Positions 35,701 through 45,970 of a DNA stretch of 64,000 nucleotides are shown here, piece after piece (within the stretch, counting starts at the first letter, position 1; every line of letters begins with the position of its first letter). Below the pieces are notes generated by a model, which made no database searches, was not told the DNA's origin, and saw only the letters and a list, made by a program, of their open reading frames with translations. The DNA is taken from assembly GCA_021186555.1 (NCBI GenBank), contig JAJKFL010000005.1:26972635-27036634 (forward strand), written 5' to 3'. The translations under genes were made by a program, and so were the position numbers. This DNA comes from Reticulitermes speratus. Taxonomy: Eukaryota; Arthropoda; Insecta; Blattodea; Rhinotermitidae.

Positions 35701-38700
35701 AGTGCAAATAATATTGCATTTCAACTCTGTAGGGCTCTGACGATGGTATATGACTTACTCAAGTAATAATTTTTTTTTGGACTTTGTCCCTTGTCTAACT
35801 TTCAATGTAGTACTGCCTTTTTGAAGCTGGCTCTGCTTCCATCTTCACTTAAAGGAAAGCACCTAATCTGGTACCCCATAGAAATAGCTTTTTCTATAAG
35901 GAGTTCACCAGATTAGGTGGTTTCCTTTACCTGAAGACAGAAGCAGAGACGGCCTCTGAAACATAGTGCTACATTGAAAGTGGACAAAGTCCAAAGAAAG
36001 AAGATCACTTCAATATTGCAGTTGTGCAGAATGTATATTTAGCTTTCAGTTTCACAGCCATAAGCAGTGAATCATTGGAGCCAGGTATGTGAAATTGTAA
36101 ATGCAGGTAAAACATAAAAATACCTACAAATGCTACTGTTCGTTGTCGAATGTTTCATACATCACAGTGGTGAAGGACTTTGGTGTTGTACTAATAATTT
36201 TAACCAGCCTGAATCTGGGTTAGTGGAAAATATGCAAATAAACAACTAATTTGTATAATTGTTAATGTGTTGTTGGTGTTGTCTTTACTGTTTGGATTGA
36301 GGTGTTCTAAGGAGTTTAGTCATATAACGTCTTTGTACAATCCGATATTTTTAAGTTCAAAATTTGGCCTGTCAGTGTTAAGATCACTGTCGTGCTTAAG
36401 CTTCACCACTGCAAAGAGTGGTATGCATTTTGTAACTGTATCTTCTTTTTCAACACAGGTCCAGTCCTGGCTTTTGCTCAGACAATTCATATGACTGCAA
36501 GTTTCCTGTCTCCAATAGCTGCTGGAATTCTGCTACAAGAGAGTGTAAGTTTAAACTTTTACCTATTCCAAGATATTAGTGCATGGTAATATTGGCCCAG
36601 TCTCATTCCCCCCCACCCCCCACCACTCATATGTGAACGTTTAATGAGGTTTGGCTGTTGTGTTGCTGTTAGTAGGGTCAGGGCGTTGTTAGTAAATGTT
36701 ACTGTGTTCTGCTACATTGGGAGACATGAAGGGATAAAGCTATTTTATGGTTTTTTTGCTACAGATATACCACTAACTAACTCCATGGAGCACAGTCCTT
36801 CTCGAGAAGCTAACAGGTCCTCAGCTAGTCGAGAAATTCCCCGCAGTTTATGGAACCCAAAGGTTTATTACCACATTCACAAGAGCCTGCCACCTGTCCC
36901 TATCCTGAACCATATCAATCCAGTCCATGCCTCCTGATCCCACTTCTAGAAGATCCACTCTAATATTATCCTCCGATCTATGCGTGGGTCTTCTAAGTGG
37001 TCTCCTTCCCTCAGGTTTCCCCACCAAAATCCTGTATGCACCTCTCCCCTCCACCATACGTGCTACATGGCCTGCCCACCTCATTCTTCTTGATTTGATT
37101 ACCCGAATAAAATTTGGTGAAGAGTACAGATCATTACGTTCCTCGTTATGTAGTCTTCTGCACTCCCCTGTTACCTCGTCCCTCTTGGGCTCAAATATTC
37201 TCAGCACCCAAGCCTCGAACACCCTCAGCCTATATTCCTCTTTCAGTGTGAGAGACCAAGTGTCATACCTGTACAAAACAACAGGCAAAATTATAGTTCT
37301 GTGTATCTTAATCTTTATATTTTTGGATAGCAAACTGGAAGACAGAAGATCCTGCACCGAATGATGATAAGCATTCCACAACTTCAATCTGCTCTTAATT
37401 TCTTCCCGAATGGAATTTCGATTCGTTAGGGTTGTTCCCAAATATTTGATCTGTTCCACCCTTTCAGAGGATTTATTATCTATCTTTATGTTGTGATTTT
37501 GTCCTGCATTCTGATCTCGAGACGTGAGCATGTGCTTAGTCCTCTCAGCATTTACATCTAGACCAATCTCCATACTAGCAACTACTAAAGCTTCTGTGTT
37601 TTTGTTTATAGCATATATGCTTCCACCCAATATATTAACATCATCAGCATAAACTAGAAGCTGATGTGTACCATTTAATTTCAAGCCCTCCTTGTTTGCC
37701 TGGACCCTCCTAATGGCATATTCGAAAGCAAAGTTGAAAAGCAATGGTGATAAAGCATCTTGTTTCAAACCATTCTTTAGAAGAAATGTGTCAGACAAAT
37801 GTTTGTGTACCCAAACTCTGCTATAGGTTTCGTTTAGACACATTTTTATTAGCCTTACTAGTTGCATGGGGATACCAAACTCAATGGGAATATTATACAA
37901 GACCTCCCTCATAAGAATCATAGGCTTTTTTTAAGTCTATAAAAGCTGATACACTGCCTCATTGTATTCCCATTTTTTCTTAAGTATTTTGACAAATGCA
38001 GAATATATGATCAGTAGTTGACCTGTTATGTCTAAATCCACACTGATGATCCCCAATAATTTCCACTACATATGGAGTTACTTTTGACAGAAGGATGGTG
38101 GATAGAGTGGTGTATGTGGTTGACAAAAGTGATATGCCTAGATAATTACTGCAATCTGTTTTATCACCCTTCTTATAAGTAGGTACAATCATCATCATCA
38201 TCATCATTTATTTACAATCCATAGATCCAATATACAGTCACAAAGACAAAAACAGGATGTGGATTTGGTCATCATATGAATTAATAAGTTATGTAATATA
38301 TACATTGTAAAATAAATACAAGCAATTTGTAAAAACAGACATGACATAAAACACAATAGTAAAACAATTCAAGCTTAGAATAACAAATCATAGTCCGTAT
38401 ATTACATTCAAAATGAATAAAACTATTGTAATAAATATTCTATGATGTGATTATTATATATATGTGAGCTGTAGCAAATAATATCATTACAAAAGGTTAC
38501 TTAGTAAAGGATTAAAAACCCATGATCATTAATTAAATTTACAGTTAAAATATTCATCCAAGGAATAAAACGAATTGGAAAGAAGAAATCTTTTTAGTGC
38601 CGGTTTAAATAGTTTCACTTCATTACTCAAGCTTTTTATGCTAGATGGGAGATGATTAAAAGCTCTAATACCAAAGTAGTAGGGTCCTCTTTGAAAAACT

Positions 38701-41700
38701 GTCAGACGTGATGTTGGAAGGTGCAAATTCGTGCTATGTCTAGTATTGAAGCTATGAATCTCGTGGTTTGATTTGTACTGATCTTTATTATTTACGACAA
38801 ACAGTATTAACGAAAATATATATTGTGAATACATGGGCAGAATTTTTAAATTTTTAAATAGTTCCCTACAAGAGTCTCTAGTTTTTGCATTCATAATAAC
38901 TCTGATTATACGCTTTTGTATCCTGAAGATATTAATACTGTAGGGCGAATTACCCCAGAAAATGCCACAATGATTGACTCATTCCACTGCTTAGGCAATT
39001 CCTCTATTCGAAGTAGAATTAATAAGTTTATGGATCTCAGAACAAATTGTCGTACCTCCTGCTTTAATCAGTTTGATCACTACCTGGTGATTTGTACCCT
39101 TTTAGCTTTTTAATAGCCATCTCAACCTCACAGACACTGGGCTCAGGCAATAGTGGCTCTGCTGTATGTATTTCAGTCTGCCTAACATTGTTAACTCCAT
39201 GTACATTCAGTAGCTGAAAGAAATTATTCCTCCACCTAGCCAAAATAATGTGGGAATCTGCAACCAGATCACCCTTCTCATCCTTTACTACATTAGTTCT
39301 AGGCTGTTAACCCTTCTTAAAGTCATTGATGCCCCTATACAAGTCTCTGATATTCTTGTTCTTACTGTTTGTTTCAAGTTAATTAATTCTAGCTTTTAGA
39401 TATTCCTTCTTATATAATTTTACATTTTTTTTTCGTTAATGAAATTTACAAAATATATTAGACTGTGTGTGAACTTGGGATTGTGTGTATCCCAGATCTT
39501 ATATTTAAAAAAAAATCAAGTGTAAGATGTTGGTAACCTGCCAGAAAAAGGCTTTCCACATCTCCAGTACTGTGATGCTTTTTCCTGGACTGATTGAAAC
39601 ACGTGCACAGAAAGTCAAAATTTAAATGCATAATAAGCAACAAAGTAATAGACCCCAACTAAAGAAATTAATCTGGGAAACAAGTATGTGCCAGTGCATT
39701 TTGACCTTGTGGAGAGATTGCACCAGGAGCCAGGCTTACACGAGAGTGGTATATAAAAAAGGTGACAAAACCAGAATGACAAACTATAGATCAATATCAC
39801 TATTAATAACTTCCTCAAAAATTTTAGAAACCATAATATTGAACGGGCTGAATCAGCATTTACAAACAAACAACATTTTGGTGCCAGAACAATTTGGATT
39901 CAGGAAGGGTATTACCATTCAACAGGCTAGTTTTACCTTGACAGATTCCATTCATAATGCATTAAATCAACAGCAGCAGGTAGGGGGAATATTTTGTGAC
40001 TTATGTAAGGCATTTGACTGTATTAACAACAAAATTCTTATTGATAAATTACACCACTATGGAGTACATGGTGTAAATATAAAGTGGTTTGAATCCTATC
40101 TAGCAGATAGGAAACAAGGGGTGGATATAATATCTCCAAGTCAACAGCAGGAGGTCTCATCACGATGGGAAGAGTCAAAGTATGGGGTCCCCCAGGGATC
40201 AATTTTAGGACCACTATTGTTTATAATTACATTAATGATTTACCTTTTCATGTGAATAGTGATTCTAAATTGGTGTTATTTGCGGATGATACGAGTGTAA
40301 TAATTACTGCCAGTAATCTAAATGACTTGCAAACTAAAGCAGAACATAACATTAACACAAATGAATGAATGGTTTGCAGCAAATGGATTAACATGTAACC
40401 TAGATAAAACAAATATATTGCACTTGAAATCAAATTATCATCAAAGAAGTAGTAGTCACAAAATTTCTTGGAGTAGGTCTAGACAACCATATGAAATGGA
40501 AGACACATATAAATTTAATTTTACCAAAACTTAGCAGGGCTTGTTATGTAATTAGATCCATGTATTTAATCAATGATATATCCACACTTAACATGATATA
40601 TTATGCTTATTTTCATGCCATAATGGAATATGGTATCATATTTTGGGGAAACTCACCATTGAGTAGGAAAGTTTTTCAACTACAAAAGAAAATTATACGA
40701 ACTATGACAGGATGTACTGTTAGGGCATCATGTAAACCCTTATTCAAAACATTAGGAATTTTAACTATGCCATCTCAGTACATACTATCTTTAATGACCT
40801 TTCTGGCAAATAATTTAGAATATTTTACCCTTCAATCTTCAATTCATGAAGTAAATACAAGAGGAAGGGTGCAGATGCAAAACCCAATAGCTAATCTTAC
40901 ATCATATAGGAGAGGTGTATATTATGCCAGTATAAAGACATTTAATGCACTACCTGTATACATTGCGAACCAAGTAACAAATAGAAAGTATTTCATAAAT
41001 GAACTAAAAGCATTTTTACTTGATAAATCCCGCTATACAAATGCAGAATACTTCACTTATATGCATGGGATGAGGGCTGGTGATGTTATCTAGGGATTAT
41101 AAGCTTTATTGTATAATCATTATGTCTTTTATTTGTCTATGTTTTGAATGTTGCAACTGGGCTGTGCATGCTGGGCTGGGCTGGGCTGTTTATGCAATAA
41201 CTATATTTCAGTTTGCTACTGACCATTGAATGATAAGAAATGTGGTAGATTATTAAGAGTTTTATTGATTAATTTATATTTAATGATGAAATCTTAACCT
41301 GTTTGTCTTTCGTGTCCATATGAAATATTGCTTTACGATGAGCGTATAATATTTATATTATTTTATCATATAGTGTGTTGCATTTTGTTATTTTGTATTA
41401 CACCAAATTTGCATGTATGTTTGTATTCCAGTGTCATTTTATGTTATGTGTGATATTGTGTGTGTCCAATATGACACAATTGCTGTGCAATCATATATTA
41501 TTATAATGACATGTTTCATATGCTGAGCCGTTGGGCTACGTGATGGATCTATGAAATGTATGTAATGTAAATGTAAATTATTGGTAAGCACATAGTTTGT
41601 GCTTTCTGACCACTGACATCATACACACATTCTTGCTAAGAGCAACGACAGGAGAAAAGATCTGCCAAACTGTGTGCCTTGCATAGCCATGCTAAAGTGG

Positions 41701-43970
41701 TGTGCAGGTACAGTGATGCAAGTTCTTGGATGTGATTCAGATCTGTATTTATAATATAATGTGAATTAATTAAGTATATGCTATAATTCCTTAACATTTG
41801 AAGTCTGTCACCTGAATAATATATAAAAATTTAGTTCCTTCCTCACAGTGAATACGGATGGTTAATGCTGTTTATCATGAGAATTATACACAACAGAAAT
41901 ACACCATGTGCACAGAATTTTGAGTTTCTAAATGTTACAGTATGTGGTACTTAGTTACCACGTGGCTCAAGTTTGTTAATTTGAATATAATTCCTCCACT
42001 GAAGTTAAAATATTCTGATCTCTGAGTGAGAGCAGAAAGGGGCAGGCAGGCGACGCAGACAGACAGACAGACCTCTGAGTGAGAAGGGAAGGGGCGGGCG
42101 GGCAGGCAGGCAGGCAGGCACAGATGGACGGACAGACATTGGAGGAGGGTAGATGAAATTATATAGTGAGGAATTTTATAATTTGTACATTTCACTAAAT
42201 ACGTATTAGGATTATCATATCCGGAAGGATGAATGAACACAACATGTAGCATGCATGGGAGAGATTAGAAATCCATACAGAATTGTATGCAAATAAGATT
42301 GGAAATGTACATGTAGTGTAACATTGAGGTGTTATCAGATCTTTACATCCTGGTCTCTTCTTAGTTTGTCATATTATTTATTTAATCTACTGAGGTCACA
42401 CTTTTTGTTCTTGTTCACAGTTGTATATATTACAGAAAGCTTTTACTATAAATAGACTCTGTTAATATTTATTATTATGTCCCCTTACAGAACTCGTTAT
42501 CCGTATGTCTTGGTGGACTTTGTGTGTGCTAAATTCTTCAGTTACGATCACAGAGTTTCACCTGATGAAAATTATTTTGTATTTGTAAACTTGTAAACAA
42601 TATTCTGTACACAATGTGTAGGTGTATTAATAATCTATGTAATTACTATATTTCATACTCCAAGACAAAGGTAAAGGTAAAGTTCACCCTGTAACAGGTC
42701 ATGAAGGCCCAGAGAGGGAGTAGAGGTATAGCTCTACTCTTTCTTTAACCTCTGTGCTAGATGGGGGTGGGTGGTCAATGCCACACCTATGCCGCTTTAC
42801 ACCCGGGAAAGAGACCCAGTACCCATTGTACAGGAGGCTGGATGGGCCCCAGGGCCGGTCTGGACGGGTGCAGAAAATCTCGCCTCTATCCTTGGACCAT
42901 CCAGGCCATCGAGCAGTAAATAATATGGTTGCATGTTTGTATTTTCCTTGTTAATTCATCATTCAAATGGCATGAAGAAGAAAATTAGTAACTCTATAGG
43001 AACATGATATAACAACATGAAGACTGTCATTGCCTTATCATGTCATACCAAAACAAATTGAATCTGTATGGTGGTGTGCTGTGTTTATGTACATAACTTT
43101 TCTTAGGTGTTTCTGGTTCTGCCATATTTCTTGTACTTCTGCTATAAACTGAGAAAACTGACATTGTATGTAGGTCTTAATGTGAAGTGTCTAGTTATTT
43201 TGTCTGATTTTATCCGAACTTGAATTTGGTTGACAATTTTTGGAAAAACCTTTCAGTATAAAATTTTACAAAAAATGTTCAGTTGAAGTCAAGTTATTCC
43301 ATGCAGATGGGCAGGCAGATGACACAGCTGACAGTTGCTTTTCACATTGGTGTGCGAACACACCTAAAACTTGACAGAGTGAGATCTGGTGGGGGACCTG
43401 GGCAGAGAGGAGGATTATATTAAAGTGGGTCTTTAACAAATAGGGTGCGGGATGTGAACTAAATTAATCTGTCTTCGGATAGAATCCAGTGGTGGGCTGC
43501 TACAAACATTGTAAGAAACCTTCAGGTTCTGTAAAAGGTGGGGAATTCTTGGATCAGGTGAGCGACTGTCAGTTTCTTGGGAAGGACTCTCTACTCCATG
43601 GACTGAGCAAGTTGGCTGAACAAACCAATCCCCTCACCTGTCTGTCCACCAGTTCTGTTCCTTTCCTCTCCTGCTGGCCAGTTTGTGCTTTTACTGTCTC
43701 GGATTGTCTTGCTTGTAATTTGTATTGAGTCAGTCAATTATTCTTACTTTACAGCATACTCTGGATCAATGGCAGAAAGTGTTTTGGTTGTCTGCAGTGG
43801 TAAGTTGTGGAACATACATCTTCTTTCAAGCATTTGGGACGGCAGACATTCAGGCTTGGAATTACCCCAACCAGAAGAGTCCTGTTGACTTAATCCAAAC
43901 ACTGCAGCCACTGAACTGCAAAGAAAATGGAACAGCAGTTAAAGATAATGGTGAAGAAACAGAAGACTGA
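20554..43970 (+). CDS. SLC17-type MFS anion transporter (sialin / phosphate-cotransporter-like), 9 coding exons
   Basis: Joining 20554-20763, 22184-22420, 24196-24280, 24971-25191, 26667-26816, 29050-29182, 35309-35464, 36459-36544 and 43755-43970 gives one open frame of 497 codons plus stop. All junctions are GT-AG and all phases agree. The length fits SLC17 carriers. TM1 is at residues 6-34 with the family-like [11 protein letters not shown] segment. A lumenal or extracellular loop carries three N-glycosylation sequons (N45, N58, N67). TM2 onward has [11 protein letters not shown] and GGILTQYFG, then [15 protein letters not shown] and [13 protein letters not shown]. The central loop ends in HPRITDSE, and the second half has LDVPW and YMKTVLGF. 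The family moves organic anions, phosphate or vesicular transmitters using Na+ or H+ gradients at the plasma, lysosomal or vesicular membrane. The substrate cannot be told here. The segment after IAPNLAG is atypical ([10 protein letters not shown] instead of the usual GTLMGITN-like stretch). Confidence 0.93.
21327..21367. repeat. GGTGGC microsatellite
   Basis: ggtggt and ggtggc units in tandem within intron 1 of the transporter gene. Confidence 0.9.
21972..22005. repeat. Adjacent A-run and G-run
   Basis: About 18 A, then gt, then about 16 G. A site likely to be length-variable or mis-assembled. Confidence 0.85.
22184..22420 (+). CDS. Transporter exon 2 (TM2-TM4 region)
   Basis: Encodes residues 71-149, opening with GEGEFDWD and ending RSIQGVAS. 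The acceptor is tttatgcag at 22175-22183 and the donor is gtgagt at 22421. It holds the strongest MFS signature ([22 protein letters not shown]) and two hydrophobic segments. Phase is 0 at both ends. Confidence 0.93.
24196..24280 (+). CDS. Transporter exon 3 (short, [10 protein letters not shown])
   Basis: An 85-bp exon between tttgcag and gtgagg. It reads [20 protein letters not shown] then SCFMSSFQ, matching the conserved 'G.T.PAM.A....W.P..ER' block of SLC17 carriers. It starts in phase 0 and ends after one base of a glycine codon completed by exon 4. Confidence 0.92.
24971..25191 (+). CDS. Transporter exon 4 (TM5-TM6, central loop)
   Basis: Encodes the end of residue 178 to residue 251. 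[19 protein letters not shown] and [18 protein letters not shown] form two membrane segments. The loop motif [18 protein letters not shown] is characteristic of SLC17 members. The acceptor is atggcag, the donor gtttgt is weak, and it ends in phase 0. Confidence 0.92.
26667..26816 (+). CDS. Transporter exon 5 (TM7)
   Basis: Encodes residues 252-301: [19 protein letters not shown], a hydrophobic helix, then [16 protein letters not shown]. The acceptor is gtttcag at 26660-26666 and the donor is gtatta at 26817. The open frame runs on both sides into intron, so exon limits come from splice sites and phase (0/0). Confidence 0.9.
27124..27245. repeat. Inverted repeat, ~32-bp arms
   Basis: 27124-27157 and 27214-27245 are reverse complements (core agtgaaagtgcaaggcag) with a 56-bp loop. 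Intronic MITE-like hairpin. Confidence 0.8.
27655..28045 (-). mobile_element. Internally deleted mariner element with intact 26-bp TIRs
   Basis: TA (27653-27654), then cgagggttatccagaaagta..., and at the other end the reverse complement finishing at 28045 followed by TA (28046-28047). Only one mismatch separates the termini. The minus strand keeps the transposase end: [20 protein letters not shown] (third catalytic block of mariner), then a frameshift, then a closing GGDYVEK-like stretch. It sits in intron 5 of the transporter gene. Confidence 0.92.
28480..28960. repeat. Possible degraded transposon with a G-run
   Basis: From 'cagggtatcgctattaagtc' (28480) through a 15-bp G-run (28609-28623) the sequence has higher GC than the surrounding intron and reads like an old insertion. 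I cannot name a family. Confidence 0.25.
29050..29182 (+). CDS. Transporter exon 6 (TM8)
   Basis: Encodes residues 302-345 plus one base: [20 protein letters not shown], then YLADVLVN and the basic loop NVRKLFTAM. The acceptor is cctttcag and the donor gtaagt at 29183 is consensus. Confidence 0.92.
30634..30808. mobile_element. pogo-like MITE with TA target duplication
   Basis: TA then cagtaaaaccccgattta..., and at the other end ...taggggttttactg then TA. The element is 175 bp and its inner sequence repeats 'atttaatg' and 'atttagtg' words. CAGT-starting termini with TA duplication fit pogo/Tigger-type non-autonomous elements. It interrupts the LINE 3'UTR, so it inserted later. Confidence 0.82.
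31080..33873 (-). pseudogene. LINE ORF2 relic: apurinic-like endonuclease and reverse transcriptase
   Basis: Endonuclease part (33873-33063): [35 protein letters not shown] and SDHDAQF, in the right order for the EEP fold. RT part (32788-31744): [14 protein letters not shown]-type region, [26 protein letters not shown] and the catalytic FADDTS. The C-terminal part (31523-31080) carries [11 protein letters not shown] and [11 protein letters not shown]. Frames break near 33620, 33063, 32414 and 31744. Confidence 0.85.
34036..34600 (-). pseudogene. LINE ORF1 relic with SGNH esterase-like domain
   Basis: Minus-strand frames give VVLIADSH (a GDSH-like nucleophile block, near 34590-34565), [17 protein letters not shown] near 34440-34395, ALPHRFDL at 34321, and a closing [18 protein letters not shown] like the catalytic His block. 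This order is typical of CR1/L2-type ORF1 esterases. The frame shifts at least twice. Confidence 0.75.
35309..35464 (+). CDS. Transporter exon 7 (TM9-TM10)
   Basis: Encodes the completed serine 346 to residue 397: [20 protein letters not shown] followed by a second hydrophobic helix and [10 protein letters not shown], close to the family 'hxDIAPxxAG' block. The acceptor is ttttttcag and the donor is gtaagg at 35465. The preceding 6.1-kb intron holds a degraded LINE on the opposite strand. Confidence 0.93.
35779..35992. repeat. 214-bp palindromic element
   Basis: 'ggactttgtcc' (35779-35789) faces 'ggacaaagtcc' (35982-35992). The arms continue through tcaatgtagtact / agtgctacattga and ctaatctgg / ccagattag, leaving a loop of about 25 bp. 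The right arm contains ctgaagacag...ctctgaaac, a hammerhead-core-like order. Confidence 0.8.
36459..36544 (+). CDS. Transporter exon 8 (TM11)
   Basis: An 86-bp exon, acceptor caacacag and donor gtaagt. It reads [20 protein letters not shown] then AGILLQES. Its first two bases complete the glycine split from exon 7 and it ends in phase 0. The sequence after the junction departs from the usual family pattern but keeps an amphipathic-to-hydrophobic helix. Confidence 0.9.
36848..37921 (-). pseudogene. Reverse transcriptase fragment of the RTE-like element (357 aa open frame)
   Basis: Starts just after the FKKAYD-type block, which is lost in a frame break at 37921-37980. It includes [20 protein letters not shown] (one residue short of the usual LKQGDALSP), the LVYADDVN active site, [14 protein letters not shown] palm/thumb segment and [19 protein letters not shown], ending NLWVP and a stop. 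The longest frame in the window, but not a host gene. Confidence 0.88.
37980..38190 (-). pseudogene. Reverse transcriptase fragment of the RTE-like element (fingers)
   Basis: [20 protein letters not shown] and [20 protein letters not shown] are the RT fingers blocks upstream of 37921. The 38190 edge is the insertion point of the second LINE. Confidence 0.88.
38187..38975 (-). mobile_element. 5'-truncated LINE copy inserted into the RTE-like element
   Basis: The minus strand ends in TTGGATCTATGGATTGTAAA then an (ATG)n tail at 38187-38210. The coding part 38894-38529 reads [19 protein letters not shown] and [18 protein letters not shown], the C-terminal region of the Jockey/CR1-superfamily ORF2. 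The flanking RTE sequence joins across it without loss, and attgt (acaat on +) occurs at both edges as a likely target duplication. Confidence 0.85.
39736..41585 (+). mobile_element. 5'-truncated LINE copy on the + strand
   Basis: Begins inside RT ([19 protein letters not shown]), continues [44 protein letters not shown], then after a frameshift near 40228 the FADDTS active site. After another near 40365 comes the C-terminal part ending 41093. The 3'UTR ends with gatggatctatgaaatgtat and a taaatgta tail near 41585. Related to, but not identical with, the LINE at 30445. Confidence 0.85.
42045..42135. repeat. CAGA / GGCA tetranucleotide repeats
   Basis: cagacagacagacagac followed, after 25 bp, by gcaggcaggcaggcaggc and gacggacagac. 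A compound microsatellite in intron 8. Confidence 0.85.
42665..42905 (-). repeat. SINE family 2, antisense copy
   Basis: Begins with the inverted tail (caaaggtaaaggtaaagttc) and keeps 'gggaaagagacccagtaccc' and 'ccagggccggtctgg'. It closely matches 8150-8335 and lacks the tRNA-like head. Confidence 0.75.
43755..43970 (+). CDS. Transporter exon 9 (TM12, C-terminal tail, stop)
   Basis: Encodes residues 427-497: [20 protein letters not shown], then [16 protein letters not shown] and an acidic hydrophilic tail ending ETED. The acceptor is tttacag at 43748-43754. 'W..VF...A.....G...F..F' and 'QxWN' are usual for the last helix of SLC17 proteins. The 7.2-kb intron before it contains three retrotransposon bodies. 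Confidence 0.93.
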   Translation, partial: HTLDQWQKVFWLSAVVSCGTYIFFQAFGTADIQAWNYPNQKSPVDLIQTLQPLNCKENGTAVKDNGEETED

Positions 43971-44399
43971 CAACATGCACACATATATTGGCCTTCACTT
44001 TTATTCCTGGTAAGATCAGCTTACAGTGTAATGTCTTCAGACCTTACCTTGTAAGTGTGATGGGAAGGACTGTAAGGGATGGAGGAAGTGCCTTAATACA
44101 GGGAATATGGTGACTTCTAAGATGATCTGTAGTAAAGGTCTGTATTTTTCCTACCCATTTTGAATGTGTTTGCGACCAATTTGAATGCATGCACTAAATG
44201 ATGATAGTCAATCAAAGACATGTTAAGTGTATCCATTTTAAAAAAATATGCTTCTGTCAGATTTAACTCTTTGCCATGTCTAATGCTGTACAACTAACCG
44301 AATAGTGCAAGGGGTTTCTTGAAAAGCTGATAATTACGTAGTTGGTCAAGAAGTTCCTTGATTTTATGAAATCCAGGGGTTTATTACTTTCTTAAAGAA

Positions 44400-44800
44400 A
44401 GCTCGGTATTGGAGACACCATCTTCAACCAATGTAATCCACTCTACATATTCACACACTGTTTCTCGAAGATCCATTCTAATATGAACCTCAGAGATCCA
44501 TTTTAATATTAACCTCAGATATGTGCTCATTGATATGGGTCTATTCCCATAGGGTTTTCCATTTTAAATGATGTATTTATTTCTTATCCTTGATGCATGC
44601 TACATGTCATTCCCACCTCCTCCTCAATTTAATTACTCAACTGCTTTATTAAACATTGGTCATCATAACTCCCTTGCTGTACTTAGCATACTGAAACATT
44701 GTGCAAGAAAGATTTTTTTAAAATTTTCAATCAGTTTGTCCTGTTTGGGCAAATATTCAAATGGTAAAGCAGTAAAGAGCCTCTGTCTGTGCGACACTTA
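44400..44800 (-). repeat. Degraded RTE-like 3' end
   Basis: 'gatgcatgctacatgtcatt' and 'ctcaatttaattactcaact' parallel 37050-37110 of the RTE-like element. An internal 30-bp near-tandem duplication (gatccattctaatatgaacc / gatccattttaatattaacc) is present at about 44470-44520. Confidence 0.55.
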
Positions 44801-45739
44801 ACAGTTAATTAAACTTGTATATCCAGTTACATATTTTGGCTTCGTGTGAAGTCATTACCAGGGTATCAGGGTTACACTACTATTGTTTCATAAAAACACA
44901 CAATTCCCTACTTTTTGTTTTATGTCACATTTCATGTAGTAGGATCGCTAAAATATTTAGAAATGTGTCTGATTCATAATCATACATGTTTCAGGAATTA
45001 TGCTATTGCAGTCTTGGCATTATATGACAATTAAATTTTGTTATATCCTGTTACGGAGTCAGATTGTAATCACTCGCATATCTACTTAACAGTAAACACC
45101 TTCATCATTTTGACATGTAAATTGACTGGTCAGACACTTCAGGGTGCGTTGAATTTAAGTGGCATGGCATAGGTTTCAAGTCAGAAATAGATGCTACATA
45201 TTAAGAAGTTTACAGCATATGCTGTGTTTTTTGAAGGTCTTGTGGCAATGAAATTGCACTAATGGAGAAAGACAACTATTCTAGCATGCAAACAAAATGG
45301 CATAGGCCAGTTATGTTGTATTGAGGATTATTGTTTGTGAAAGTTCAGCCAATCAGTGTTGGTTATTCTTTGGCATAACTCGCGTGAATCTGAATGGCAC
45401 TTCGTCATACATAATTTGTGGGGCTTGAAGGGAGTTGGGTCAGTCTACACTCCATACTAGTGACTACACTTGTTTTACTGGTCATTCTTTTATGAGAAAA
45501 CATCATGTCACTGGAATGATAACCCATTGTCACCAAGAATTACACAAGTGACCCTGAAGTGCCATTGTATTTTCTGTCAGTTATACATTCATATTACAAA
45601 TTGGTATGTAATTGCTGCTATCACAACCATTTATTAATATTAATAAACAGGTGTGTCAACAGCAATGAAATAGTAATTTGTAATATTATAAAACACAACG
45701 GGATGTCCAAGATTAAATTTGTACTTTTGTACTTCAGGA

Positions 45740-45970
45740 AACAGGATAGTGTTTTTAGTATAATGGCTAGGGTCGGGCATAGATGACCAAGGAACTGTGG
45801 TTTGATTCCTCGCATAATGAAGGGATATTCTGTTCTCCAAAACGTCAAACCAGCTGTGGAACCTACTCTCTGCTTCCTCTTAAGTGTGCTGATGGGCTCT
45901 TTCGCCAGGGGTAAAGTGTTTGGCTCATAAAGCTGACCACTCACCTTCAACTTTACTTTTTACCTCTACA
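45740..45970 (+). repeat. SINE family 2, sense copy
   Basis: A box-like 'agtataatggctagggtc' and B box 'gtggtttgattcctc' (about 45798), then 'aaaccagctgtggaacc' and 'gctgatgggctctttcgcca'. It lies within the presumed transporter 3'UTR. Confidence 0.72.

Larger units (their letters stand above)
36770..39420 (-). mobile_element. RTE-like non-LTR retrotransposon, interrupted by another LINE
   Basis: Minus strand: thumb/RT blocks begin near 39400 ([38 protein letters not shown]). They continue after an insertion as [20 protein letters not shown] (38190-37980), [15 protein letters not shown], the catalytic YADDVN, and a C-terminal [19 protein letters not shown] to 36850. The 1.07-kb frame 36848-37921 is nearly intact. 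I recall this family as very abundant in cockroach and termite genomes. The endonuclease end is missing (5' truncated). Confidence 0.88.

Noticed and set aside
36848..37921. 357-codon frame as a host gene
   Set aside because: YADDVN and the [14 protein letters not shown] tail identify it as retrotransposon reverse transcriptase; it lies inside a larger element.
42045..42135. CRISPR-like array
   Set aside because: Tetranucleotide microsatellite without spacers, in a eukaryotic intron.
44568..44801. 77-codon frame as a small gene
   Set aside because: Lies in a degraded antisense RTE-like 3' end.
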